In this document: positions 24,974 to 33,143 of the stretch, one piece after another | Layout: the number at the start of each line of letters is the position of its first letter | Numbering within the stretch: position 1 is the first letter of the stretch | Assembly: GCF_001583435.1 (NCBI RefSeq) | Contig: NZ_CP013251.1 | Span: 4,601,215 to 4,665,214 of the forward strand | Direction: 5' to 3' | DNA from: Endozoicomonas montiporae CL-33 | Lineage (GTDB): Bacteria; Pseudomonadota; Gammaproteobacteria; Pseudomonadales; Endozoicomonadaceae | DNA length: 64,000 nt | The notes under the pieces: generated by a model | What the model saw: only the letters and a program-made list of their open reading frames with translations | The model's database searches: none | What the model was told of the DNA's origin: nothing | Position numbers and translations under genes: made by a program

Positions 24974-25164
24974 AACCTCACTTCTTTCTCAGCTTTCGGC
25001 GCAGCAATATTGGGCAGGTTGATAACAACACCAGCAGGCAACACAGCCCCCATCTGCGCTAGTCTGGGATTGGCCGCCAGCACCTGCGGGACAACGTCGG
25101 TGCGCCCATAATATTTTAGGCAGATATGATCCAGCATATTGATGTCTGTTACTCGGTATTTCAT
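24964..25164 (-). CDS. X: Phage tail protein X (LysM-like)
   Basis: 66 residues, the usual size for tail protein X. The YRVTDINMLDHICLKYYG start and VLAANPRLAQMGAVLPAGVV motif match the family, which resembles a LysM domain. It works at the tail tip or baseplate next to gpD. In P2 X lies with the lysis genes; here, as in many Mu/P2-like phages, it sits next to D. Confidence 0.9.
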   Translation of the reverse strand: MKYRVTDINMLDHICLKYYGRTDVVPQVLAANPRLAQMGAVLPAGVVINLPNIAAPKAEKEVRLWD

Positions 25165-25178
25165 GGAATAGTGCCTGC

Positions 25179-25484
25179 TTAGCTGTAATGGATACCATCA
25201 AGCGAAAATAAATAAAGTCCCGGGCATTTCCTGCGCTTCAATTCAATCGCCTTTTGGGCTTCACCCTCTGTGCGATAACAGCCCAGTTTGAAAGGCTCTT
25301 TCCACCAGAAAGCATCCTGAAAAATTTCCTGACTTTTTTCTTTGTACTGCTCCTGGTATTTGATCATTACTGTTACGGGTCTGGCTTTCTTCCTGCCTTT
25401 TTTCTTCAGTGCCTTGTCGGGCGCTGGTTGCTGCCGGGCATCTTTGGCTTTGGACCTTTCGGCTTTTGCCCTTGCGTTGCTCAT
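25179..25484 (-). CDS. Small basic hypothetical protein between tail genes X and U
   Basis: 101 residues. A strongly basic N-terminal third (ARAKAERSKAKDARQ, KALKKKGRKKARP) is followed by a compact region with several Trp, Tyr and Cys (FQDAFWWKEPFKLGCYRTEG). It is tightly packed between U and X, so it is likely a tail-operon gene, yet it has no counterpart in P2 that I recognise. Confidence 0.6.
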   Translation of the reverse strand: MSNARAKAERSKAKDARQQPAPDKALKKKGRKKARPVTVMIKYQEQYKEKSQEIFQDAFWWKEPFKLGCYRTEGEAQKAIELKRRKCPGLYLFSLDGIHYS

Positions 25485-25486
25485 GG

Positions 25487-25897
25487 TTAAGCTCCTGTTG
25501 CATTGTCACGATCTTCCCCATACTCCACCAGTTCCAGCCGAAAGCGGATATGCCGCGGCGCTCCATTGGCGAGCAAGTCACCCCGGGTTTCTTCTATTCG
25601 GGTGATACACCACTTGCCCCACACGTTACCCAAACCATCGGTCATGATTAAAGGCTCGCCCTTGCCTGCCTGTTCCCGCATGGCGTCGATCTGCTTCAGG
25701 CCGCCTTTGTAGTGGGGCAGTATTTCACCTTCCAGATTCACCGTATCAGCATCGGGTCCGGTGAACTGTTGGGCGGGTTTCCGGTTGACTCGCTGTTGTG
25801 CCTGCCACTGGTAACGACTGGAACGCTGAAGGGTTTTGTAAGCTGCCGTGTTTACGCTGAAACGGTACTCACCCAGAGTCATTAGTACATCACTCAT
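25487..25897 (-). CDS. U: Phage tail protein U
   Basis: 136 residues. MLTLGEYRFSV-like start, YQWQAQQRVNRKPAQQFTGP and the ILPHYKGGLKQIDAMR-type core are diagnostic of the gpU family, a tail terminator/completion protein of contractile-tailed phages. It overlaps the tape-measure gene by 8 bp. Confidence 0.92.
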   Translation of the reverse strand: MSDVLMTLGEYRFSVNTAAYKTLQRSSRYQWQAQQRVNRKPAQQFTGPDADTVNLEGEILPHYKGGLKQIDAMREQAGKGEPLIMTDGLGNVWGKWCITRIEETRGDLLANGAPRHIRFRLELVEYGEDRDNATGA

Positions 25898-28229
25898 CGT
25901 GCTGGGCTCCCTGTTCCTGATAGGCGTTCTTCTCGTCGATCCGTTCCATAATACGCTCGGTCAGGGCTTCGGCGTCTTCGTCCGGACGCTGGTAAATCTG
26001 GATGCGTTCGACGGTGGTCATTTGCTGCTGGGTAATCGGTGCTGGTGCAGCTACAGCGGGTGTCGCCACCAGTGCAGCGGTGACGGCTGCGGCGGCTCCC
26101 GTTTTGGGTAGATTACTGGCAACGGCTTTTTCAGGCTCGCCATCATTGCCGGTAAACAGGCTGCCAATTTTATCGCCCAGCATACTACCGCCAACGCCAC
26201 CAATGATGGAGCCGAGTACGCCACCAACAGCAGTACCGATACCGGGGGCGATGACTGTTCCCAAAGCGGCACCCAGTTTCGCACCACCTAAAGCACCGCC
26301 AATACTGCCTGCCGTGTTGCTAACATCGGCGGCTTTTTCTCCGGCACTCAGGTTGCTGTTCATCAGAGTAGAGCCAACACTTAACGCTCCAATCCCTGCG
26401 CCGACCAGTCCCAGTTTGCCACCCATGGCTTTACCGGCACGGGCAAGTCGCCCGCCTTTTCTTGCCTTGCCGCCAGCAGAGCCTATCCCTCCAACACCAG
26501 CCCCGCCCATTTGCAGACTGGCTTTTTTCGCTGTGAATCCGAGCATCGCTACTGCACCAGTCAATGCAGCAATGGCGGTAATCACCGGGGCAGTGATCAG
26601 GGCAATGGTACCAATGCCCCCGATCAGGCTGACAATACCTGTGGTCATGCCGGGGCTTTCTTCCACAAATTTGTTGATGCCTTCAATAATGTTCTCAATC
26701 TTGGGCATCAATCGTTCCAGTACCGGCAGCAGGGCTTGTCCGATGCGCTCCTGCAGGGCTTGCCAGCGTTGCTGCATCAGCTGGATCTTGTTGCCAGTAG
26801 TGTTGGAACGGTTATCAAACTCCCGCTGCATACTACCGGCAAACTGTGTTTCATCATTAGTCAGCCGGACGGCTTTTTGGTACTGCTCAAGGCTACCGGT
26901 TAGCAGTGATATGTCGTCTGCGTATTCGGTACCAAACAAGTTAGCCAGTACGCCTGCCCGTGACTGGTTATCCAGTTGTGACACGCTTTCCAGAAAATCA
27001 CTCAGCGCTCCTTGAGCATCATCACCAATGGCCATTGACAAGTCGCTGGCCGAATAGCCCAGTTCTGCCAGTCCGTCCTGGAACTTTGCGCCCTGCTGCT
27101 CTGCTGTCTGGAGTTTAATTAACAGAGCATTGATAGCCGTACTGGCCACTTCAGGTGGTTTGCCCAGGGCAATAAAGGCATCGGCTAACGCAGCCGCTTC
27201 CCGGGCAGACAAGCCAAAGGTTTTTGCTGTACCACCAATACGCTGGAGTGCAGGCACAATATCGCGGGCTTTCGCTGCCGTGTTATCCGACAGGTGATTA
27301 ATAACATCACCCAGCTTATCCATTTCAGAAATAGGGATCTGGTAAACGTTAGCCAGCTTCGCCATGGCGTCGCCTGCTTCTTCCGGCAGCATGTCAAAAG
27401 CGGTGGACATTTTCGCCACGGTTTCAACAAAGGTAGGCAAAGCATTGCGATTCACACCCAGCTGACCACCGGCGGCGGCAATCTCTGCCAAGCCTTCCTT
27501 GGTGATGGGAATGGTTTTGCTCATTTCCTTGAGCTGATTACCAAAGGCTTTAAATTGCTCCGGCGTGTCAAAGTCCACCACCTTGCGCACATCGGCCATC
27601 GCCGACTCAAAATCAATGGCTTGCTGGAGTGGTGCTCTAAGAATGTTGGTAAAGCTTTGCCCGACACGCCTTGTAGCCTCTCCCACAAACATCATGTTGG
27701 CAGATCGTTGCAGACCACGGTCGTATTTCTCGGCGGCTTTGCTCAGGGCTTTGGATCGTTGTTCAATGGCCTTCATTCGGTCGCCGAGCTTACCCATTTT
27801 ACCGGCGACCTGTTCGCTGGCCTGACCCAGATGTCGGGTGTCGATGCCTGCGCTGCGCAACTCGCCGCGCATCTCCCGGGTTTCATTGCGTAAGGTCTGG
27901 TGCAGCGTCGCCAACTTCTGGCATTTCTTCTTGGAGCGTTCAAACTCTTGCTGAAGTTTCTTGGTCGGCTTGCTGGTTTTTTGTAGCTCTTTTGCCAGCT
28001 GCGAGGTTCTCAGTCGCGCCTTGTCCAGTTCCGACGCTGTAGACCCTAGCTTGCTCTGGAGTGCTTTCAGGGCATCAATGTTTTTTTGATGACCTTTCAG
28101 TTGTGACAAGGCCTTTGTCTGCTTGCCCAGACTGTCAGAGAACTTGTCGGTACTGCGGGTAATTTTCCGAATTGGAGCCGTGACTTTATCCACCGCCTGA
28201 ATAATCACGGAGAGCTTGGTATCGGCCAT
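25890..28229 (-). CDS. T: Tail tape measure protein T
   Basis: 779 residues. The N-terminal 180 residues are coiled coil (Lys/Gln/Leu heptads), then comes the TP901-type core (MADVRKVVDFDTPEQFKAFG, KEGLAEIAAAGGQLGV, LADAFIALGKPPEVASTAIN). Residues about 500-720 hold membrane-like segments and Gly/Ala-rich stretches (KLGAALGTVIAPGIGTAVGG). The protein sets tail length and is ejected with the DNA; its length fits a mid-size contractile tail. Confidence 0.93.
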   Translation of the reverse strand: MADTKLSVIIQAVDKVTAPIRKITRSTDKFSDSLGKQTKALSQLKGHQKNIDALKALQSKLGSTASELDKARLRTSQLAKELQKTSKPTKKLQQEFERSKKKCQKLATLHQTLRNETREMRGELRSAGIDTRHLGQASEQVAGKMGKLGDRMKAIEQRSKALSKAAEKYDRGLQRSANMMFVGEATRRVGQSFTNILRAPLQQAIDFESAMADVRKVVDFDTPEQFKAFGNQLKEMSKTIPITKEGLAEIAAAGGQLGVNRNALPTFVETVAKMSTAFDMLPEEAGDAMAKLANVYQIPISEMDKLGDVINHLSDNTAAKARDIVPALQRIGGTAKTFGLSAREAAALADAFIALGKPPEVASTAINALLIKLQTAEQQGAKFQDGLAELGYSASDLSMAIGDDAQGALSDFLESVSQLDNQSRAGVLANLFGTEYADDISLLTGSLEQYQKAVRLTNDETQFAGSMQREFDNRSNTTGNKIQLMQQRWQALQERIGQALLPVLERLMPKIENIIEGINKFVEESPGMTTGIVSLIGGIGTIALITAPVITAIAALTGAVAMLGFTAKKASLQMGGAGVGGIGSAGGKARKGGRLARAGKAMGGKLGLVGAGIGALSVGSTLMNSNLSAGEKAADVSNTAGSIGGALGGAKLGAALGTVIAPGIGTAVGGVLGSIIGGVGGSMLGDKIGSLFTGNDGEPEKAVASNLPKTGAAAAVTAALVATPAVAAPAPITQQQMTTVERIQIYQRPDEDAEALTERIMERIDEKNAYQEQGAQHDE

Positions 28230-28291
28230 GCTATAATAATCCCTTAGTGTTCAGGCTCGTATTCAAACCTCGTATCAGACAAGGATGCCCG

Positions 28292-28504
28292 ATGAATAAA
28301 GTGCTGACTGTCATTCGTTTTTTGTTCACCGTCGTTGCGGCGTATTTCCTTCTCTATGGCTTCAAGGAAGTTGACTTCCTGTTTATTGTGTTGGGCTTTC
28401 TGGTTTATGGATTCGGTATTGGTTTGACACTGCTGGTAGACGGCAGCCTGAACGACGAAGGCTGTAAGGATCGAGGCGGGCCGACACACATTAGCCGATA
28501 TTAA
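28292..28504 (+). CDS. Small two-span membrane protein on the opposite strand (moron)
   Basis: 70 residues from the ATG at 28292, with AAGGA about 7 bases upstream. An earlier in-frame ATG at 28247 lacks a ribosome site. Two membrane segments (VIRFLFTVVAAYFLLYGF and LFIVLGFLVYGFGIGLTLL) precede a short hydrophilic tail. It is the only rightward gene inside the leftward tail operon, between T and E', and its stop overlaps the stop of E'. Such inserted, separately transcribed genes often act in lysogens, for example in superinfection exclusion. Confidence 0.65.
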   Translation: MNKVLTVIRFLFTVVAAYFLLYGFKEVDFLFIVLGFLVYGFGIGLTLLVDGSLNDEGCKDRGGPTHISRY

Positions 28505-28889
28505 CGATTGTGTTTTGGAGCCCTTTCCAGTGCCAGCTTGTGAAAGGCAACCAGTTCTTCCAGTGGCATCGACTTCATATCTGGCAGTGACCAGTGAAAC
28601 AAGATCGCAAGGTTAGCCATTAATGGCCGGAATTCATCCGGCTTTAAACCAAAAAACCCGCCGCCTTTTCTGAGATTTTCTCAAAGTCAGCAACGTCCAT
28701 GGTGCTCACTACTGCCGGTGGAATGTTCGCCAGCCTGGCGAGAATAGCTGTACCCCGTTTCAGTTCGTTTTTTTCATGCTCAACCGCTTCCAGATCCGCA
28801 ACGGTCATCCGTCGTAAATGCAGAGTATCGGTTTCAATGCCATCCACTTCGATGGGGTATTGCAGTTTAAAGGCTTCTTTTTTGCTCAT
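28501..28889 (-). CDS. E': Tail chaperone E+E' made by -1 ribosomal frameshift
   Basis: The E' frame encodes 39 residues from an ATG at 28620 (MANLAILFHWSLPDMKSMPL...ALERAPKHNR), the GpE-type domain of P2. It is open and in the -1 frame relative to E back to the slippery heptamer T TTT TTG at 28656-28650, near the end of E. The fusion would be about 129 residues (E through Leu-80 region, then GLKPDEFRPLMANL...). In P2 and relatives the E and E+E' products both assist tail assembly around the tape measure. Confidence 0.85.
28644..28889 (-). CDS. E: Tail assembly protein E
   Basis: 81 residues. QYPIEVDGIETDTLHLRRMT and VADLEAVEHEKNELKRGTAI match the phage tail assembly chaperone gpE. The frame ends GFLV-stop immediately after the slippery heptamer used to make the longer E+E' form. 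It precedes the tape-measure gene in the transcript, as in P2. Confidence 0.9.
   Translation of the reverse strand: MSKKEAFKLQYPIEVDGIETDTLHLRRMTVADLEAVEHEKNELKRGTAILARLANIPPAVVSTMDVADFEKISEKAAGFLV
28650..28656 (-). promoter_or_regulatory. Slippery heptamer for -1 frameshift
   Basis: Read leftward the sequence is T TTT TTG with the zero-frame codons TTT TTG of gene E, an exact X XXY YYZ signal and the same heptamer reported for P2 gpE+E'. The -1 frame continues without a stop into E'. Confidence 0.85.
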
Positions 28890-28903
28890 GTTGATAGTCT
28901 CGT

Positions 28904-29050
28904 TTAAAAGTAAAGAGAGATAGCTGCAATCACAGCCGCTGTACCAAATAACCAGGTGGACAAACTGACAATAAATCCAGCCCGGTCTGCGCCTTGGGGA
29001 GTCATATCGCCTTGTACCTTTAGTTGCCCGTTTGTTTTATACTCTTCCAT
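28904..29050 (-). CDS. 48-residue membrane peptide between FII and E
   Basis: Starts MEEYKTNGQLKVQGDMTPQG and ends with one membrane segment (FIVSLSTWLFGTAAVIAAIS). AAGGA lies about 8 bases before the ATG and the stop is 15 bp ahead of gene E. It is co-directional with the tail operon. No homologue recognised; it was too short for routine gene calling. Confidence 0.55.
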   Translation of the reverse strand: MEEYKTNGQLKVQGDMTPQGADRAGFIVSLSTWLFGTAAVIAAISLYF

Positions 29051-29084
29051 ATGGTTCATTCCTTTGGCTTGGAAAGGTTTGAAT

Positions 29085-29119
29085 CAAAAGCCCGACTGTT
29101 TGCAGCAGCCGGGCTTTTG
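29085..29119 (-). terminator. Hairpin after tail tube gene FII
   Basis: CAAAAGCCCG and CGGGCTTTTG form a 10-bp stem with T-runs on both sides, 14 bp past the FII stop. It may partly terminate transcription after the abundant sheath and tube messages, lowering expression of E and T. Confidence 0.7.
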
Positions 29120-29132
29120 TTTTCAGGGTTTG

Positions 29133-29639
29133 TTAAATACCCAACGCGTCCCGCAACTCGGCGGTTTGATCCACACCATTGATAATGCAGACCAGGTTGA
29201 CCGGATCAATCTCATGAATCACTTCACGATCAATGGTCAGCCGGTAGTAATGCAGGGTCATACCGACTTTCAGGGTGGTGTCGTCGCCGGGCTTCCAAGT
29301 ACCATAGTCGGTCTCCTTAATCAGACCGCGCTGGGTAACAATGACTTGCCCCTTACTTCCGTCCTGACTGACGGTTGCCCCACGGAATTCAAAAGGGACA
29401 GTTTCACCCGGTACCACTTTCAGCTGCTTCAATACCGAACGGCTGCAACTGTTGAGGGTGAACTCGCTCTCCATCTTTTCCACTTCACCGGTGGGAATAT
29501 CCACCGGTGCGCCCATACCGCCTGCCATGTACTCCCGAAACTTCGGAGTGATTTTGGGTGGTGACAGTTCCTGCGCCTGACCGACGAAATCCTCGCCATC
29601 AAAGTACAGGTTCATATTGACCAGGATGTCCTTGATCAT
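29133..29639 (-). CDS. FII: Major tail tube protein FII
   Basis: 168 residues, normal for P2 gpFII. The start NMNLYFDGEDFVGQAQELSP and KFREYMAGGMGAPVDIPTGE motif identify the contractile-tail tube protein. Its start overlaps the sheath stop by 4 bp (ATGA). Confidence 0.93.
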   Translation of the reverse strand: MIKDILVNMNLYFDGEDFVGQAQELSPPKITPKFREYMAGGMGAPVDIPTGEVEKMESEFTLNSCSRSVLKQLKVVPGETVPFEFRGATVSQDGSKGQVIVTQRGLIKETDYGTWKPGDDTTLKVGMTLHYYRLTIDREVIHEIDPVNLVCIINGVDQTAELRDALGI

Positions 29640-30796
29640 GCGACGATCTCCTCCAGGTAATCATTGTTCAGGTGGCTGCGGAAGGTAATGCGCTCTGCAG
29701 GGCTGAAAGGACCGAAGTCAAAGTCGAAGTAAACCTTACCCGCCTGAATCGATTCTTTGGTATTCAGTTCAGCATCTGCCCAGCATTTACCGCCCTGAAT
29801 AGCGCCCAATGCTTTCAGTTCACGCAGATAGGCATTGACGCCATCGGTGACGTTTTCCACATAGGTCTTGGTGATATTGCGATCCACTGCCCACAGGTGC
29901 GCCCGCTGGATGCTGTCCTGAATAATGTCCGCCGTACGTCGTACAGACAGGAACGCCCACTGGGGATCAGCACCAAGAGTGCGGTTACCCCAGAGCCGGA
30001 AGCCGTTTTCACGGATGATGGTGCTGACGTTCTCTTCGTTCAGCAGGTTGGCCCGGCTGTTCACATCGCCCAACGCGAAATCAACCGGGCGGGCTGTGCC
30101 GATAATACCGCGCATTTCGGTATTGGACGGTGACCACCAGAAGCCGCGCTCGTTGTCGGAACGGGCAATCATACCCGCCACCCTGGCAGACGCAGGCTCA
30201 ACGGTTTCGGCGTTCAGGCTGGTGTCCCAAACCCTTACCCACGGATCCACCAGATAAGCACGATGGGAGCCGAAGTTATCAGCGTACGTTTTGGCGGCTG
30301 CGTCGTCGGTGTTGGGTCCATCGATAATCGCTACAGCTCGCAAACGTTCTGCCACCACGACCAACTCGGCACCGCCAGCATCTTTATGGCTGAAGTTTGG
30401 CGCACAGAGAATACGGGGCTGAACACCCACAATACTCTTGGCACCCAGAAAGGCATGAACGCCCTCGTACTCACCGCCAGCACCTACACCGCCAATCACA
30501 TTGGACAAAGTGTCAGCATCGTCTGACCCTTCTTCGACACGCACCACCACAACAGCAGCACCCACCTGATCGAAGATACCATCAATAGCAGACGGCAGTG
30601 TGCCACCGTCGCCCAGTGCGGCGGCTTCCGTGCGGTTACCGGCAATCAGTACCGGTGTATTGACCGGAAATTGAATCGGGTCGGCATTGGGCGCTGTACC
30701 AATCAGCCCGATCACGGAGCTTTTGACGGTGCGGATCGGCCGCGTTCCGCCATCAATCTCCACGACCTCAACGCCATGTAAAAAGTCCGTGGCCAT
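29636..30796 (-). CDS. FI: Tail sheath protein FI
   Basis: 386 residues. FLHGVEVVEIDGGTRPIRTV, VIGLIGTAPNADP, NENFRxWGNRT-type block (ENGFRLWGNRTLGADPQWAF) and TPAERITF-like C-terminus match the contractile sheath family. A terminator separates it from the tail fibre assembly gene, implying its own promoter. Confidence 0.94.
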   Translation of the reverse strand: MATDFLHGVEVVEIDGGTRPIRTVKSSVIGLIGTAPNADPIQFPVNTPVLIAGNRTEAAALGDGGTLPSAIDGIFDQVGAAVVVVRVEEGSDDADTLSNVIGGVGAGGEYEGVHAFLGAKSIVGVQPRILCAPNFSHKDAGGAELVVVAERLRAVAIIDGPNTDDAAAKTYADNFGSHRAYLVDPWVRVWDTSLNAETVEPASARVAGMIARSDNERGFWWSPSNTEMRGIIGTARPVDFALGDVNSRANLLNEENVSTIIRENGFRLWGNRTLGADPQWAFLSVRRTADIIQDSIQRAHLWAVDRNITKTYVENVTDGVNAYLRELKALGAIQGGKCWADAELNTKESIQAGKVYFDFDFGPFSPAERITFRSHLNNDYLEEIVA

Positions 30797-30827
30797 AGGT
30801 TCTCTCCTTTGGAGTTTCTGAGTTTAC

Positions 30828-30852
30828 AAAAAAGCCCTTCGGGTGAAGGGCT
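30828..30852 (-). terminator. Intrinsic terminator after the tail fibre module
   Basis: AGCCCTTC and GAAGGGCT form an 8-bp stem with a 4-nt loop, followed leftward by six T's. It lies between the fibre assembly gene and FI, so FI-FII are probably read from a new promoter downstream. Confidence 0.85.
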
Positions 30853-30877
30853 AATCGTTGGAAGTGTGAAGTTGTTG

Positions 30878-31453
30878 TTATTCGTCAGGCTCCAGCCTCT
30901 CCAGCTGCTCAACAAACGGCTGGGCGATGGCCATAAAATCGGCATCGTCCGGGGCGTTTTCTACCGCTTGTTTGCCTTTTAAACGGATGTTGCGGATCTC
31001 GTCCAGCTGGCTGAACCAGTAGTCGCCTGTCGCCTTGATGGTTTGGGCGGCGTCCTGTTCGGTTCTGCCGAAGGCTTCAGCGTCACTTTTGACGGGCTTG
31101 GGGGCTTCGCCCTGGTAGCCGGAATTGATCCACTGTACTGCTGTGTCGTAGGCGCGTTGGTATTCGGTTTCTATGAATGCTGAGTTGGTGGCGAATCGGG
31201 TTCTTGCGGCTCCGGCGGCGTTGTCGATGGCGGTGCAGGTAGATAGACGACGATCAGCTACCGAAGCAACTTTTTGTTGAGAGAGGATAGGCCGCCCTGT
31301 TTCAGATGCCTCTATCCGCTTTCCAGTGGCTTGACCTTCTAATAATGACTGATGTTCCTCATGTGTTATTTTAACTACATCATCCGGCATGGTACTTCCA
31401 TGCAATGCCGTTATATAAAAACCACCGGTTTGTTTACTGTAATAAGTATCCAT
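30878..31453 (-). CDS. Probable tail fibre assembly protein
   Basis: 191 residues. The N-terminus (YYSKQTGGFYITALHGSTMP, DDVVKITHEEHQSLLEGQ) resembles tail fibre assembly chaperones, which begin with this short fibre-tip-like segment. The C-terminal half is helical and acidic. Directly downstream of the fibre gene (1 bp gap), where a chaperone is expected. Confidence 0.7.
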   Translation of the reverse strand: MDTYYSKQTGGFYITALHGSTMPDDVVKITHEEHQSLLEGQATGKRIEASETGRPILSQQKVASVADRRLSTCTAIDNAAGAARTRFATNSAFIETEYQRAYDTAVQWINSGYQGEAPKPVKSDAEAFGRTEQDAAQTIKATGDYWFSQLDEIRNIRLKGKQAVENAPDDADFMAIAQPFVEQLERLEPDE

Positions 31454-31454
31454 A

Positions 31455-33143
31455 TTAATGTCCTATCGCAAACCATCTTAATCCAATGATCACACCGCTG
31501 TTGTTACGTGCAATATAGAATTTGGCAGAAGTCTGAGTATATTCTCCGATTGATGTATACGTGTCGGTTGACACAAATCGCGCCTCAAATGAATTCATCA
31601 GTGTTATGAATGTGCTGGTAGGAAACGTAACCGGGAATGTGACAACTGATGTCCCGTCGGCACCTGTTACAGAAATCCCCCATTGAAAAATAAAACCACC
31701 CAACCACGACGGCAACGCCATGTAGCCATGATCACTCGAAAAATTGTAAGAAAAACCGGCACGCAACTTCTTTGGAGTGACGGCGTTACTGTCATTTGTT
31801 CCTGCATTCACTTCTGCCTGTGTGGCAATTTCCACAAACCCTTTTATGCTCTCTGTAGCATTACGCGCAAACGAATTTAACCGACTCGCCAACGTCTTAG
31901 GCGTCACCATCCGTGTATGAGTCGTCCCCGCATCCACCTCCGACTGCGTTGCAATCTCCGCCTGTCCGCGTGTTGATTCTGTTGCCTGCCGTGTTCCATC
32001 ATCCCGCGCAACATCCACGGCGTAGGACGTGGCAAGGGTGGTTTTTGATGTACTGGTTGCCGAGTCGCTAATGGCGGTGACTCTTGCGCCGCTGCTTAAC
32101 TGGATGCCGCCTACTTTAATGTTGGCGCTGCCTGTTTGGTTCAGCTCTCCGTCAGAAACAAAGTGGTAGACATTACCGGCATCATCATGCCAGATGTGGT
32201 CAATGTTACTGTCGCCTGACTCGCTGAAGAAAATGGGCTTACCGCCAGTGTTAATGCCTTGGCTGAATTTGGGGCGAACATCAATCCGGGCAAACTTCGA
32301 CGTTAAAATGCTCCATAGCTTTTTGGGTGTAATGATTCGACTGTCATCCGTTCCCGCATTGGCTTCTGCTTGTGTCGCGACTTCTGCCACGCCGCGCCGA
32401 CTTTCTGTAGCGGTACGGCTGTTTAGCTTTTTAGGGGTGATGACTTTTGTGTCATCAGTGCCACCGTTCGCCTCTGTTTGAGTGGCGATTTCCACAAACC
32501 CCTTGATAGTTTCGGTAGCGTTTCGGGTGAACGACGCCAACCGGCTTTTCAAGGTTGCCGCTGTTATTACCCGACTGGTTGATGTGCCTGCATCGGTTTC
32601 TGATTGTGTCGCCAGTTCGACCACGCCACGCCTGGAAGTGGTGGCGGTGCGGTTGTAGAGCTTCTTGGGCGTAATGAACCGGGTGTCGTCGGTGGTGCCG
32701 TTGGCTTCGTCTTGTGTCGCAATCTCTGCCGTACCCAATAATGATTCAGTCGCCTGTGGTGCATAGATTGACACATCACCGGACGGCGCAACGGAACCCG
32801 GCGCGGCACTGAGGTTCAATTGTTCTGCCAGTATCAGGGTCGTGGTCGATCCTTTGCTCTGGATGACGGATCCGTCATCGTGCTGAACCGTGGCGAACAG
32901 CACACCGCCATCGGTGATGAAGTCCATCTTTGTTACGTCGTAGCTTTCGGTGGTGCTGTCCTGGGCCACCACATAAACCCGTGAGGGTTCGATGACCTGA
33001 ACGCCCACCAGATCAAGCCGCTTTATTTTGTTGTTGCCATCAAACAGGTCAACGTAGCTGAGCGTCGCGCCCGAAAAGCCGTCAGCCTGAGCATTAATGG
33101 CCGCATCAATGCCGCTCTGGTGAATCATCATGCTCATTCCCAT
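31455..33143 (-). CDS. Tail fibre protein with tandem repeats
   Basis: 562 residues. After a baseplate-attachment region (about 1-125) there are about six copies of a repeat with the form RGVAEVATQAEANAGTDDSR and ITPKKL, the phage fibre repeat. A C-terminal tip domain (about 470-562, PSWLGGFIFQWGISVTGADG) likely contacts the host surface. The DNA repeats make this gene prone to recombination between copies. It overlaps tail gene I by 10 bp. Confidence 0.88.
   Translation of the reverse strand: MGMSMMIHQSGIDAAINAQADGFSGATLSYVDLFDGNNKIKRLDLVGVQVIEPSRVYVVAQDSTTESYDVTKMDFITDGGVLFATVQHDDGSVIQSKGSTTTLILAEQLNLSAAPGSVAPSGDVSIYAPQATESLLGTAEIATQDEANGTTDDTRFITPKKLYNRTATTSRRGVVELATQSETDAGTSTSRVITAATLKSRLASFTRNATETIKGFVEIATQTEANGGTDDTKVITPKKLNSRTATESRRGVAEVATQAEANAGTDDSRIITPKKLWSILTSKFARIDVRPKFSQGINTGGKPIFFSESGDSNIDHIWHDDAGNVYHFVSDGELNQTGSANIKVGGIQLSSGARVTAISDSATSTSKTTLATSYAVDVARDDGTRQATESTRGQAEIATQSEVDAGTTHTRMVTPKTLASRLNSFARNATESIKGFVEIATQAEVNAGTNDSNAVTPKKLRAGFSYNFSSDHGYMALPSWLGGFIFQWGISVTGADGTSVVTFPVTFPTSTFITLMNSFEARFVSTDTYTSIGEYTQTSAKFYIARNNSGVIIGLRWFAIGH

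Noticed and set aside
26002..27015. 337-codon open frame opposite the tape measure gene
   Set aside because: Its Pro/Ala/Ser-rich composition is what the antisense of a Gly/Ala-rich gene gives; no ribosome site or domain, and the tape measure frame is certain.
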